The translations under genes and the position numbers were made by a program. Below the pieces are notes generated by a model that was not told where the DNA came from, made no database searches, and saw nothing but the letters and a program-made list of their open reading frames with translations. From Myxococcus eversor (lineage in GTDB: Bacteria; Myxococcota; Myxococcia; Myxococcales; Myxococcaceae), in contig NZ_JAAIXY010000001.1 of the NCBI RefSeq assembly GCF_010894455.1, positions 434,001 to 498,000 of the forward strand: DNA of 64,000 nt. Direction: 5' to 3'. Positions 26,553 to 34,501 of this stretch are shown here, piece after piece (within the stretch, counting starts at the first letter, position 1; every line of letters begins with the position of its first letter).

Positions 26553-27737
26553 TGGGAAGTCGCCTGTCGAGGCCGACTCGTCGCCCCCGGGCTGGTGGAC
26601 AGCCACTCGCACCTCGTCAACGGCCAGCTCCTGCCGCCCAATGGCCAGTTCCTCCTCCTGCCACCTCGCGAGCGGCTGGAGCGCATGCGCCGCGTGGCCC
26701 GCCTCGTCTCCTCCGAGGATATCGAAGCCCTCACGCGCTTCGCCGCCGCCCGCGCGCTGCTCGATGGTGTCACCCTCGTCGTAGAGCACCTCGCCTGTTC
26801 AGACGTCGCCGGAGGGCTCGACGCCCAGGCCCGCGCCGCCGAGAGCGTGGGCCTTCGACTGGTGACGAGCCACTCCACGCACAGCATGGATGGCGCCGCG
26901 CAAGCCGACGCGTGGCTCGACGCCAACGCGGACTTCGCCCGCCGTTACGCGAAGCACCACCTGGTGCGCGGAGCCCTGGGCTTCCACGCCTCCTATACGT
27001 GCGAGGACGCACTCCTCTCGCGAATCTCACGCCTCAGCGCGGAGCTCGAAGTCCCCACCGTCTTCCATCTCGCGGAGAACGAGGACGACCTCAGCACCAC
27101 CTACGCCCGCCACGGTCAGCGCGTGGTTCCCCGGCTGGATGCGCTGGGCCTGCTCGGTCCTCGCGCCATCGCCGGTTACGCGCGCGCGCTGGACAGCTCC
27201 GAGGCCGCGCGCCTGGAGCAGACGGAGACCTTCGTCTCGCTCGCGGCCCGAGGCGTGCGCACCCTGGAGCGCGGCACGGACCCGATGGAGGCCATCCTCC
27301 TGCGGCTGCACCTGCTCGGACTGGGCACGGGCGGCCACGGCACCCTCCAGGACGAGCTGCTCGCGGCCCTCGTGGGCGTGCTGCGCATCTCCCGCGCGGG
27401 GCATCTGCCCGACGTGGACAGCACCCTCGCTCACCTGCTCGTCAACGGCCCTGCGGAGCTGTGCACGCGGCTGTTCGGCCTGCCCTCGGGCACCGTGGAG
27501 GAAGGCAGCCTCGCGGACCTCGTCGTCTACGACTCCATCCCCGCGGCCGACCCCGAGACGGGCTACTCGCCGTATCTCATTGGGCAGCTCGCCCGCTCGC
27601 CCGTGGCCTGGACCATCGTCGACGGACGCGTCCGCGTGCGCGAAGGGCAGCTCCTGGGCACCGACTACGTGGACCTCTCCCGCGCCGCGACCGAGGCGCT
27701 CGAGCGCGTCTGGTCTCGCGCCCGACTGGGAAGCTGA
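26412..27737 (+). CDS. SsnA-like amidohydrolase with degraded metal site
   Basis: 441 residues, the length of SsnA-type aminohydrolases, and similar to them from the N-terminal beta-sandwich to the C-terminus (YLIGQLARSPVAWTIVDGRV). Expected metal ligands: DSHSHL keeps the HxH pair, GFHASYT and FHLAENEDD keep two more His, but the usual VAHG is AGYARAL and the catalytic LGTDG is LGTGGHG. Loss of a His and the catalytic Asp suggests it no longer catalyses the normal hydrolysis or uses altered chemistry. It is followed 14 bp later by an rRNA methyltransferase gene. Its 5' end is duplicated upstream of mgsA. Confidence 0.78.
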   Translation: MEGRLLLKNCAVFRADGRVRRGMAVVVEGGVIRRVAPDAQVPVLPGDWEVACRGRLVAPGLVDSHSHLVNGQLLPPNGQFLLLPPRERLERMRRVARLVSSEDIEALTRFAAARALLDGVTLVVEHLACSDVAGGLDAQARAAESVGLRLVTSHSTHSMDGAAQADAWLDANADFARRYAKHHLVRGALGFHASYTCEDALLSRISRLSAELEVPTVFHLAENEDDLSTTYARHGQRVVPRLDALGLLGPRAIAGYARALDSSEAARLEQTETFVSLAARGVRTLERGTDPMEAILLRLHLLGLGTGGHGTLQDELLAALVGVLRISRAGHLPDVDSTLAHLLVNGPAELCTRLFGLPSGTVEEGSLADLVVYDSIPAADPETGYSPYLIGQLARSPVAWTIVDGRVRVREGQLLGTDYVDLSRAATEALERVWSRARLGS

Positions 27738-27751
27738 TACAGGGAGGGCCC

Positions 27752-28726
27752 ATGCCCACCCTCGTGGACACGCTTCGGACCGCGCAAGCCCGGCGCGGCC
27801 CCCTGTTGACCGACGCTCGCACCACCGCCTTCCGCGTCCTCCACGGCGAGGCCGACGGCGTCCCCGACGTGACGGTGGACCGCTTCGGCGGCCTGTATGT
27901 CCTCAGCCTCTACCGCGACTTCACGCCCTCGGAGGAAGAGGCGCTGCTCGACGCCGCCATGACGGCCTGGGCGCCGACGAGCCTCTATCTCAAGCGCCGT
28001 CCCCGCGAGGCGCGAGTCCTCGCCAACGTGGCGAAGGAGACGCTGGCCCCGGAGACCGCAACCCGGGGCGAGCCGGTGGAGTCCCTCACGGCCCTGGAGA
28101 ACGGCCTGTCCTTCCTCATCCGCCCCGGCCAGGGCCTCTCGGTGGGGCTGTACCTGGACATGCGCGACACCCGCGCGTGGCTGCTGAAGGAGGCGCGCGG
28201 CCTCACCGTGCTCAACCTCTTCGCCTACACCTGTGCGTTCGGCGTGGTGGCGACGGCGGGAGGCGCGAAGCGGGCGCTCAACCTGGACGCGAGCCGCCGC
28301 GTGCTGGAGTGGGGCGAGGAGAACGCCCGACTCAACGGCCAGCCCGTGGACCGCTATGACTACGTGGCCGGGGATGTCTTCGACTGGCTCAAGCGCCTGG
28401 CGAAGAAGGGCGAGACGTTCGACCTCGTCATCGCGGACCCGCCGTCATTCTCCAACACGAAAGAGGCCCGCTTCTCCGCCGCTCGCGACTACGCCCGCCT
28501 GGCCGAGGCCACCGCGCGCGTCGTCTCGCCCGGAGGCCGGCTGGTCGCCTGCTGCAACCATGCGGGCCTGCCGGCGAAGCGCTTCGAGGCCATGGTGTCG
28601 GAGGGCCTCTCGCTGGCCGGACGACAGGGCAGGGCGGTGAGCTCCTCGGGCCCTTCTTCCCTCGACTTTCCGAGCCCTCCGGGCCAGGAGCCGGCCCTGA
28701 AGGTCCACGTCGTCCAACTTCGTTAG
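27752..28726 (+). CDS. Class I SAM-dependent rRNA methyltransferase (RlmI-like)
   Basis: 324 residues. An N-terminal PUA/EEHEAD-like part (FRVLHGEADGVPDVTVDRFG) leads into a Rossmann methyltransferase domain from about residue 125: QGLSVGLYLDMRDTRAW, the SAM-binding VLNLFAYTCAFGVVA, LDASRRVLEW and the catalytic DLVIADPPSF motif. These are the marks of the RlmI/RlmK group that methylates cytosine in 23S rRNA. A Shine-Dalgarno AGGGAGGG precedes ATG 27752. It is probably co-transcribed with the amidohydrolase upstream and sits 36 bp before the kinase gene. Confidence 0.86.
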   Translation: MPTLVDTLRTAQARRGPLLTDARTTAFRVLHGEADGVPDVTVDRFGGLYVLSLYRDFTPSEEEALLDAAMTAWAPTSLYLKRRPREARVLANVAKETLAPETATRGEPVESLTALENGLSFLIRPGQGLSVGLYLDMRDTRAWLLKEARGLTVLNLFAYTCAFGVVATAGGAKRALNLDASRRVLEWGEENARLNGQPVDRYDYVAGDVFDWLKRLAKKGETFDLVIADPPSFSNTKEARFSAARDYARLAEATARVVSPGGRLVACCNHAGLPAKRFEAMVSEGLSLAGRQGRAVSSSGPSSLDFPSPPGQEPALKVHVVQLR

Positions 28727-28762
28727 CGTCGGGCCCCCTGGCGCGGGTAAGGTCGGGACGCC

Positions 28763-30064
28763 ATGTCTCCCGTCGCACCGCAGCAGCGCGAAACCGGTCG
28801 CTTTGGAAAGTACCGGCTCATCGACCGCATCGCCGTCGGAGGGATGGCGGAGATCTTCCTCGCGCATCAGGAAGGCGAGGACGGCCGCGAGACGCCCGTC
28901 GTCATCAAGCGCATCCGTCCGCACCTGTCCAAGCACGCGGCCTTCGTGAAGATGTTCCTCAACGAGGCCCGGCTTGCTTCCCAGCTCAACCACCCCAACG
29001 TCGTGCAGATTCACGACCTGGGGAAGATTGCCGAGAGCTACTTCATCGCCATGGAGTACGTGGCCGGCCGGGACATGCGCCGCGTCGTGCCCAAGGCGGA
29101 GGCGCTCGGGATTCCCTTCCCGCTGGTGTACGCGGTGAAGATTGCCTCGTGCGTCTGCGCGGGCCTGCACCACGCGCACACGAAGGCGGACCTGTACGAC
29201 AGCCCGCTGAACATCGTCCACCGGGACGTGTCGCCGGAGAACATCGTCGTCGCCTTCGACGGCTCGGTGAAGATTCTCGACTTCGGCATCGCCAAGGCCG
29301 CCAACCAGGTGGGCCAGACGCGCACGGGCGAAATCAAGGGCAAGCTCAGCTACATGAGCCCGGAGCAGTGTCTGGGCAAGGCGCTGGACTGTCGCAGCGA
29401 CGTGTTCTCGCTCGGCGTGGTGCTCTACGAGTGGCTCACGGGCTTCAAGCTCTTCACGGGCGAGTCCGAGGTCGCCGTGATGCGCAGCATCACCGAGGGG
29501 AAGATCTACGCGCCCTCGTACTTCCGCGAGGACCTGCCTGAGCGCGTGGAAGTCATCCTGATGAAGGCCCTGGAGAGAGACCGGGACAGGCGCTACCAGA
29601 CGGCGGCGGAGATGCAGAAGGACCTGGACGCGTTCCTGGACGCGTACGACTTCACGCCCACGCCGCTGCACCTGGCCAACTTCATCAAGCAACTCTTCGA
29701 GGAGGAGCTCCAGGAGGAGCAGCGCCGGCAGCGCAACCGCGTCGCCTCCGCGCCGACGTCCGAGGAAGCGCTGGAGCTGTCGGAGGTCGTCGCCACGTTG
29801 GACCCGGTGCCGCCGCCGGCCCCGGTTTCGCCACCAGCTCCGGTGTTCGAGCCTCCTCCCGCCGTCACCGCGCCGCTCACCATTCCCCCGGGCATCGCCG
29901 CGCTGGCGCCGGGTGGCCCCGACGAGCGCACCGAGCCGCGCATGCTGGCCGTGCCCCTCTCCGCGGAGGTGCTGGAGGCGGTGGAGAAAGTGGCCCGTCG
30001 CAACGACATCCCCGCCGGACGCATGGTGGCGGAGCTCCTCGAGTCCTGGCTCAAGTACCGCTGA
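28763..30064 (+). CDS. Hanks-type serine/threonine protein kinase
   Basis: 433 residues. Kinase domain about 17-290 with a glycine loop (IDRIAVGGMAEIFLA), Lys49 in VVIKR, catalytic HRDVSPEN (Asp155), metal-binding DFGIAK (173-178) and SYMSPEQ; all catalytic residues are present. A Pro-rich linker (about 335-385) leads to a short C-terminal segment (VPLSAEVLEAVEKVARRNDI) resembling a ribbon-helix-helix-like dimerisation element. No membrane helix, so cytoplasmic, unlike many PASTA kinases. Myxobacteria carry around a hundred such kinases; the substrate is unknown. truA starts one base after its stop codon. Confidence 0.92.
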   Translation: MSPVAPQQRETGRFGKYRLIDRIAVGGMAEIFLAHQEGEDGRETPVVIKRIRPHLSKHAAFVKMFLNEARLASQLNHPNVVQIHDLGKIAESYFIAMEYVAGRDMRRVVPKAEALGIPFPLVYAVKIASCVCAGLHHAHTKADLYDSPLNIVHRDVSPENIVVAFDGSVKILDFGIAKAANQVGQTRTGEIKGKLSYMSPEQCLGKALDCRSDVFSLGVVLYEWLTGFKLFTGESEVAVMRSITEGKIYAPSYFREDLPERVEVILMKALERDRDRRYQTAAEMQKDLDAFLDAYDFTPTPLHLANFIKQLFEEELQEEQRRQRNRVASAPTSEEALELSEVVATLDPVPPPAPVSPPAPVFEPPPAVTAPLTIPPGIAALAPGGPDERTEPRMLAVPLSAEVLEAVEKVARRNDIPAGRMVAELLESWLKYR

Positions 30065-30065
30065 C

Positions 30066-30863
30066 ATGCCTCGGCTGAAGCTGACGCTCGAATACGAGGG
30101 CACTCGCTACGTGGGTTGGCAGGTGCAGCCCAATGGGCGCTCGCTCCAGGCGGTGATGGAGGAGGCGCTGTCCAAGCTCTTGAGCGAGCCGGTGTCGGTC
30201 CGTTCCGCCGGGCGCACGGACTCCGGCGTGCACGCCACGGGGCAGGTGATCTGCTTCGACACGGAGCGGGTGCTGCCCATGAAGGCGTACGTCATGGGGC
30301 TCAACGGCCTGTTGCCGAATGACGTGGCGGTGGTGGACGCGGTGGAGGCGCCCGAGGGGTTCGACCCGCGTCGCTGGTCTCGCGGCAAGCGCTACCGTTA
30401 CCGGCTGAACAATCGTCGCACGCGCTCCCCGCTGCACCGCACGACGCACTGGGAGGTCTTCGCTCCGCTGGATGTGGAGGCCATGCGCAGGGCGGCGGCG
30501 CACCTGGTGGGCCGGCATGACTTCTCCGCGTTCCGGGCGGCGGACTGCCAGGCGAAGCACGCGGTGCGGGAAGTGCGCAGCGTCACGGTGGAGGGCGCGG
30601 CGGGAGGTGCCATCTCCATCGTGGTGGAGGGCACGGCCTTCCTGAAGCACATGGTGCGCAACCTCGTGGGCTCACTGGTCGACGTGGGCAAGGGGAAGCG
30701 GCCCGAGGCGTGGGTGGGGGAGGTGCTGGCTTCGCGCAACCGGAAGCTGGCGGGACAGACGGCGCCGCCCCAGGGGCTGGTGCTGGAGGAGGTCTTCTAC
30801 GCGGAGGGCCCGCCTCCTCGGACACCGGGCGGCGAAGCGGACGTGGACGAGGACGAGGGCTGA
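30066..30863 (+). CDS. truA: tRNA pseudouridine(38-40) synthase TruA
   Basis: 265 residues, normal for the family. The catalytic Asp52 lies in RSAGRTDSGVHATGQV; other conserved stretches are LEYEGTRYVGWQ, the KRYRYRL region and FLKHMVRNLVG near the C-terminus. It isomerises uridines 38-40 in the anticodon arm of tRNAs. The last ~20 residues are an acidic, probably disordered tail. ATG 30066 follows the kinase stop almost directly, which suggests one transcript; the kinase may thus be expressed with a housekeeping gene. Confidence 0.95.
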   Translation: MPRLKLTLEYEGTRYVGWQVQPNGRSLQAVMEEALSKLLSEPVSVRSAGRTDSGVHATGQVICFDTERVLPMKAYVMGLNGLLPNDVAVVDAVEAPEGFDPRRWSRGKRYRYRLNNRRTRSPLHRTTHWEVFAPLDVEAMRRAAAHLVGRHDFSAFRAADCQAKHAVREVRSVTVEGAAGGAISIVVEGTAFLKHMVRNLVGSLVDVGKGKRPEAWVGEVLASRNRKLAGQTAPPQGLVLEEVFYAEGPPPRTPGGEADVDEDEG

Positions 30864-30884
30864 ACTGGGGTAGGCTGCCTGCCC

Positions 30885-31865
30885 GTGAGCCCCAAGCCGA
30901 GTGTCCTCGAGCCGCTGCGCGTCCGAATCCGTCGTTTCCAGTTCATCGTCGGACTGGGTTTCATCGCGCTCGTTCTGGGCTCTGCCCTCAGCGTGTCGCT
31001 GACGCTGCGGCTGAGTCTGCGTGTGCAGGCGCTGCCCTTCGTTCCGTTGAAGGTGTTGGTGGCGGTGCTGCTGGAGAACGTGTGGTTGCTCGGCGTGCTG
31101 CCGGTGCTCTGCTACGGCGCGGGCCGGGTGATGGAGCTCAAGCCCTGGCAAACGGCGGGTGGCGCGGCCGTCTCCGGTGCCACCTTCGTGCTCGCGCTGG
31201 GCTTCGTCCAGGGCGGCGCGGACTCGCTGTGGCTGGGTGGGCTGGGCTCGGTGCTGAACGTCGCGGTGTTTGGTGCGGGCATCGTCGTCAGTGCGCGCGC
31301 GCTGAAGGCCGGAAGGGCCGCCGCCGCGAATCAATCCGAGAAGACCCAATCCAAGGCCGAGGAGCGCAAGGGCGAGTACGACGAGTTCCTCCGCGCGGCG
31401 GAGCAGGGCGGTGCCCGGCTGGAGCAGCGCGAGGCCCAGACCGCCGCCGAGGCCCGCGTCGACACGTCCGTCCAGGCGCCTGAGTCGTCCGCCGAGGCCC
31501 GCGTCGACACGTCCGTCCAGGCGCCTGAGTCGTCCACCGAGGCTCGCGTTGACACGTCCGTCCAGGCGCCTGAGTCGTCCACCGAGGCTCGCGTCGATAC
31601 CTCGGTCCAGGCACCCGCGTCGTCCGCAAGCGCCGAGGCTCGCGTGGACACGTCCGTCACGGGCCCGGCTTCCGAATCAGGCACCGAGGCGCGTGTGGAC
31701 ACACCCGTGTCCGCGGTGGAGTCCCTCGGGTCCGCCACCGCGAGCGCGGTGCAGGCAACTCCCTCGGAAGTGGAGCGCCCGGACCCGGTGATTCGCCTGC
31801 CCGAGCAATCCCTCTCCGCTGCGTCGACAGAGACTCCCGACACCTCGAAGACGCCGACGGCCTGA
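30885..31865 (+). CDS. Membrane protein with tandem 15-residue repeats
   Basis: 326 residues from GTG 30885. Four membrane segments (about 20-42, 52-75, 90-107, 112-130) are followed by a long hydrophilic tail of about 190 residues. The tail holds tandem copies of EARVDTSVQAPESS(A/T), then looser copies ending near residue 275. The tail is acidic and probably disordered and cytoplasmic or periplasmic depending on topology. No family was recognised. Downstream of truA by 21 bp on the same strand; a strong hairpin follows. The repeat unit is likely to vary in number between strains. Confidence 0.65.
   Translation: MSPKPSVLEPLRVRIRRFQFIVGLGFIALVLGSALSVSLTLRLSLRVQALPFVPLKVLVAVLLENVWLLGVLPVLCYGAGRVMELKPWQTAGGAAVSGATFVLALGFVQGGADSLWLGGLGSVLNVAVFGAGIVVSARALKAGRAAAANQSEKTQSKAEERKGEYDEFLRAAEQGGARLEQREAQTAAEARVDTSVQAPESSAEARVDTSVQAPESSTEARVDTSVQAPESSTEARVDTSVQAPASSASAEARVDTSVTGPASESGTEARVDTPVSAVESLGSATASAVQATPSEVERPDPVIRLPEQSLSAASTETPDTSKTPTA
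31449..31628 (+). repeat. Four tandem 45-bp coding repeats
   Basis: Units begin at 31449, 31494, 31539 and 31584; each encodes EARVDTSVQAP plus four residues. The first three are nearly identical at DNA level; the fourth and two later partial units (from about 31635 and 31686) diverge. Recent expansion by slippage is likely. Confidence 0.92.
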
Positions 31866-31888
31866 GCGAACTTCAGGCTCCTCAAACC

Positions 31889-31925
31889 CGCGTCACGGGA
31901 GCCCGCGAAGGCAGCCCGTGACGCG
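31889..31925. terminator. Bidirectional hairpin between convergent genes
   Basis: CGCGTCACGGG pairs perfectly with CCCGTGACGCG across a 15-nt loop. It lies in the 74-bp gap between the repeat-bearing membrane protein and the antiporter, which converge. Confidence 0.7.
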
Positions 31926-31939
31926 AAGTCCCCCGGACG

Positions 31940-33550
31940 TCAGGTCCCGACGGCGCCCGTGGGCGTCGTGGGCATGGCGGGCACCGACGTGTGCATCTCG
32001 GCGGCGTCGGCGTGGGCGATGCGCTCATCCAGCTCCGCTGTGAGCCGCTCGAACGCCTCCTTGCCGATGGCGGCGGACTGATACGCCTTGAGCAGCGACT
32101 CCTTCTCCACGATGAGCATGCGGCGGACGGCCTCCTGGTGCTCCTCCTCATGGAAGCGCATCGACTGCTGCTTGAGCTGGGCGAGCTCCTTCTCCGTCAC
32201 GCTCTCCTTCTCCTGGTAGTCCTTCTCCAACTGGGTCAGCACCTCTGCGGGAATCTCGCGCGTGCGGCGCATGCCCTCGAGCGCGGCCATCGCGGCGTGG
32301 ATGGCCCCGAGCCGACCGCGCGCCAGCTCGTACTGCTCCTGGTACGCATCCTTCAGTCCGGTGATGCCCAGCTTGCGCAAGAGCGGCGCCATGGAGAGGC
32401 CCTGGATGACGATGGACAGCACCACCACGCCGAACGTCATGTTCACCAGGAGCTCACGGTGGTCGAAGTCCGCCGGAAGACTGAGCACCAGCACCATGGA
32501 GATGGCGCCTCGCAAACCGCTCCAGGTGAGCACCGCGCTCCAGGTCCAGGGCATGCGCTCCTTCGTGAGCTTCAACAGCGCGGATACGCCGTACACCACC
32601 ACCGCCCGGCCCGCGATGACCGCCACGTAGGCCGCCAGAATCGGCTTCCACGACGCGAGCAGCGACGACAGGTTCACCTCCAGGCCGATGAGGAGGAACA
32701 CCACCGAGTTGAGCGCGAAGGACCAGTACTCCCAGAAGCTCTCCACCGCGACGCGCGTGGTGGGGCTCATGCCCTCGTGCGTGGCCCAGTTGCCGCAGAG
32801 CATGCCCGCCACCACCGTCGCGATGACGCCCGAGTAGTGGAAGTTCTCCGCGATGACGAACGAGCCGTACGCCGCGATGACGGTGCAGGTGATTTCCACC
32901 ATCGCGTCATCCACGCGCTTGATGACCCGCGCCGCCGCGTACCCCACCGCGCTGCCCACCAGCACGCCCATGCCCGCGACCTTGATGAAGTCCATCACCG
33001 CGCCGCCCACGGTGAACTGGCCTCCCGTCGCCACCGCCACCACCAGCGTGAAGAGCACCACGGCGGTGCCGTCGTTGAGCAGGCTCTCACCCTCCACCAG
33101 GATGAGCAGGCGCTTGGGCGCGCCGAGCGTCTTGAACAACCCCACCACCGCGATCGGGTCCGTCGAGACGATGACCGCCGCGAACACCAGCGCCGGAATC
33201 ATCCCGAAGCCCGTCACCACGTTCATCCCCTCCACCCACTGCGAGAGGAGGAGCGCCGTCAGCCCCGCCGAGGCCGCCACGCCCGGAATCGCCATGGCGT
33301 GGATGGCCAGCTTGTTCTTCCAGAACTTGCGGAACTCGACGTGGAACGCCGCCTCGAACAAGAGGCCCGGCAGGATGATGGCGAACAACAACTCCTTGGT
33401 GAGGTGCGGTGGCTCGAAGAGGTGCACCGCACCCAACGTGAGCCCCGCCACGACGAGCGCCACCGTGTAGGGAATCTTGAAGTACCGCGCCGCGATGGCC
33501 ACCGCGGTCGCGACTGCGAAGATGAGGACGAAGGCCAATTCGAAGTGCAT
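31940..33550 (-). CDS. Na+(K+)/H+ antiporter, CPA1 family
   Basis: 536 residues with about 12 membrane segments over the first 400. The ion-binding stretch VSTDPIAVVGLFK, the arginine helix SGLRGAISMVLVLS and LLIGLEVNLSSLL match NhaP/CPA1 antiporters, which exchange Na+ or K+ for H+ across the inner membrane. The C-terminal ~130 residues are cytoplasmic, charged and helical (coiled-coil-like, rich in Glu/Lys/Gln), and probably regulate the transporter. It stands alone on its strand and shares a terminator hairpin with the convergent upstream operon. Ion selectivity cannot be read from sequence. Confidence 0.88.
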   Translation of the reverse strand: MHFELAFVLIFAVATAVAIAARYFKIPYTVALVVAGLTLGAVHLFEPPHLTKELLFAIILPGLLFEAAFHVEFRKFWKNKLAIHAMAIPGVAASAGLTALLLSQWVEGMNVVTGFGMIPALVFAAVIVSTDPIAVVGLFKTLGAPKRLLILVEGESLLNDGTAVVLFTLVVAVATGGQFTVGGAVMDFIKVAGMGVLVGSAVGYAAARVIKRVDDAMVEITCTVIAAYGSFVIAENFHYSGVIATVVAGMLCGNWATHEGMSPTTRVAVESFWEYWSFALNSVVFLLIGLEVNLSSLLASWKPILAAYVAVIAGRAVVVYGVSALLKLTKERMPWTWSAVLTWSGLRGAISMVLVLSLPADFDHRELLVNMTFGVVVLSIVIQGLSMAPLLRKLGITGLKDAYQEQYELARGRLGAIHAAMAALEGMRRTREIPAEVLTQLEKDYQEKESVTEKELAQLKQQSMRFHEEEHQEAVRRMLIVEKESLLKAYQSAAIGKEAFERLTAELDERIAHADAAEMHTSVPAMPTTPTGAVGT

Positions 33551-33649
33551 CGTTCCTTGCCTGTTTTGACGTCAAACCTTCGCGCACCATAACCCAGGTG
33601 CGCGCCGTGACGGGTGCTCTCAAGTGGGGTCGAAGTAGCGGGTGCCTGG

Positions 33650-34135
33650 CTACCCGGCCCCCAGCAGGGGCTCGAAGAGCGTGCGAGGGTCCAACCCCGG
33701 GGGCAAGCCGGAGACGCCGCCGTCATTCACCTCGACGATGGCCCAGCCGCCATCCTCCAGCATGGCGACGTCGAGGGAGAAGAAGGGTGAGTCGATGCGG
33801 CGGCCCAGCGGTTCGAAGGCGGTGAAGTCAGGCACCTCGACGTCGAACTCATGGTACGGCTCGGCCGCGAGCAGGCGGCCGTGTCCGAAGAAGAGGCGGA
33901 ACTCCAGGCGCGCGGGGCCGGTGGGCGTCCTGCCGTAAACCTTGAGGGGCAGGTACTTCCGGACGACGAGGCCCCGCTCGAAGCGCTCACCGCGCTCATC
34001 CACGAGGTTGGCGCACGTCCGCTCGAAGTCCGCGCGGGTGGCGCCGGCCGGGACGAAGCAGGCCTCCTCCCAGCGCTCCTTGGCGGACTTCACGTGGTCC
34101 TTGAGGATGTACGGCGGCCGACTGGTCCCTCCCTC
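33650..34135 (-). pseudogene. C-terminal half of an ATP-grasp (R2K/DUF4343-like) protein
   Basis: From about 34115 leftward the frame encodes YILKDHVKSAKERWEEACF, then RKYLPLKVYG, FRLFFGHGRLLA and the ATP-grasp metal motif WAIVEVNDGGVSGLPPGLD, about 155 residues typical of the C-terminal half of R2K-clade ATP-grasp proteins. The first half, with the rest of the nucleotide site, is absent: upstream sequence in this frame is the antisense of another gene fragment. It is thus a 5'-truncated remnant, probably inactive. Confidence 0.75.
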
Positions 34136-34138
34136 GAG

Positions 34139-34432
34139 ACAGGGCTCACGTGTTCGAGTCCGCTGACCACGAGCGGAGCCGAGGCCACCATCACCTGGAA
34201 CACGGGGGAGACGTCCTGGTTCGACTACACCCAGGCCAGCATCAACGTCGGGGGGCTGACGACGGTGGTGGCCTACGTGGGCACGGTGCTGCACGGGAAG
34301 TTCTACGGCTCCACCGTGACCTGGACGATTACCTATACGTCAGCGCTGTTGAACCTGGCCTGCCTGATCAACCCCGAGGGCTTGTCCGTGCTGCAAGGCG
34401 TGTCGCAGCTGACCGTCACCCGCGTCCTCTAA
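34139..34432 (+). pseudogene. C-terminal fragment of an exported beta-rich protein
   Basis: The frame encodes about 97 residues (TSGAEATITWNTGETSWFDY, then VAYVGTVLHGKFYGSTVTW, ending LTVTRVL), a Thr/Gly/Val-rich beta pattern like the C-termini of small secreted proteins. There is no start codon, signal peptide or Shine-Dalgarno before it, and upstream sequence in frame is the antisense of the ATP-grasp remnant. So it is the 3' end of a gene whose 5' part has been removed. Confidence 0.65.
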
Positions 34433-34436
34433 CCCA

Positions 34437-34452
34437 GGCCTCGAAAGAGGCC
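34437..34452. terminator. Small GAAA-loop hairpin
   Basis: GGCCTC-GAAA-GAGGCC: perfect 6-bp stem with a stable tetraloop, five bases after the stop of the + strand fragment. With the next hairpin it forms a tandem terminator. Confidence 0.6.
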
Positions 34453-34461
34453 GTGGGCCAC

Positions 34462-34494
34462 CGCGCCCGCTCCATGGCTCCCGGAGCGGGCGCG
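34462..34494. terminator. Strong hairpin ending the arginine operon
   Basis: CGCGCCCGCTCC pairs perfectly with GGAGCGGGCGCG over 12 bp with a 9-nt loop, 8 bp after the argC stop (leftward). Very GC-rich and without a T-run, as is common in this group. Confidence 0.75.
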
Positions 34495-34501
34495 GCGTCG
34501 T

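Noticed and set aside
31449..31715. CRISPR-like array
   Set aside because: The units are contiguous, in frame and without unique spacers, so they are a coding minisatellite.
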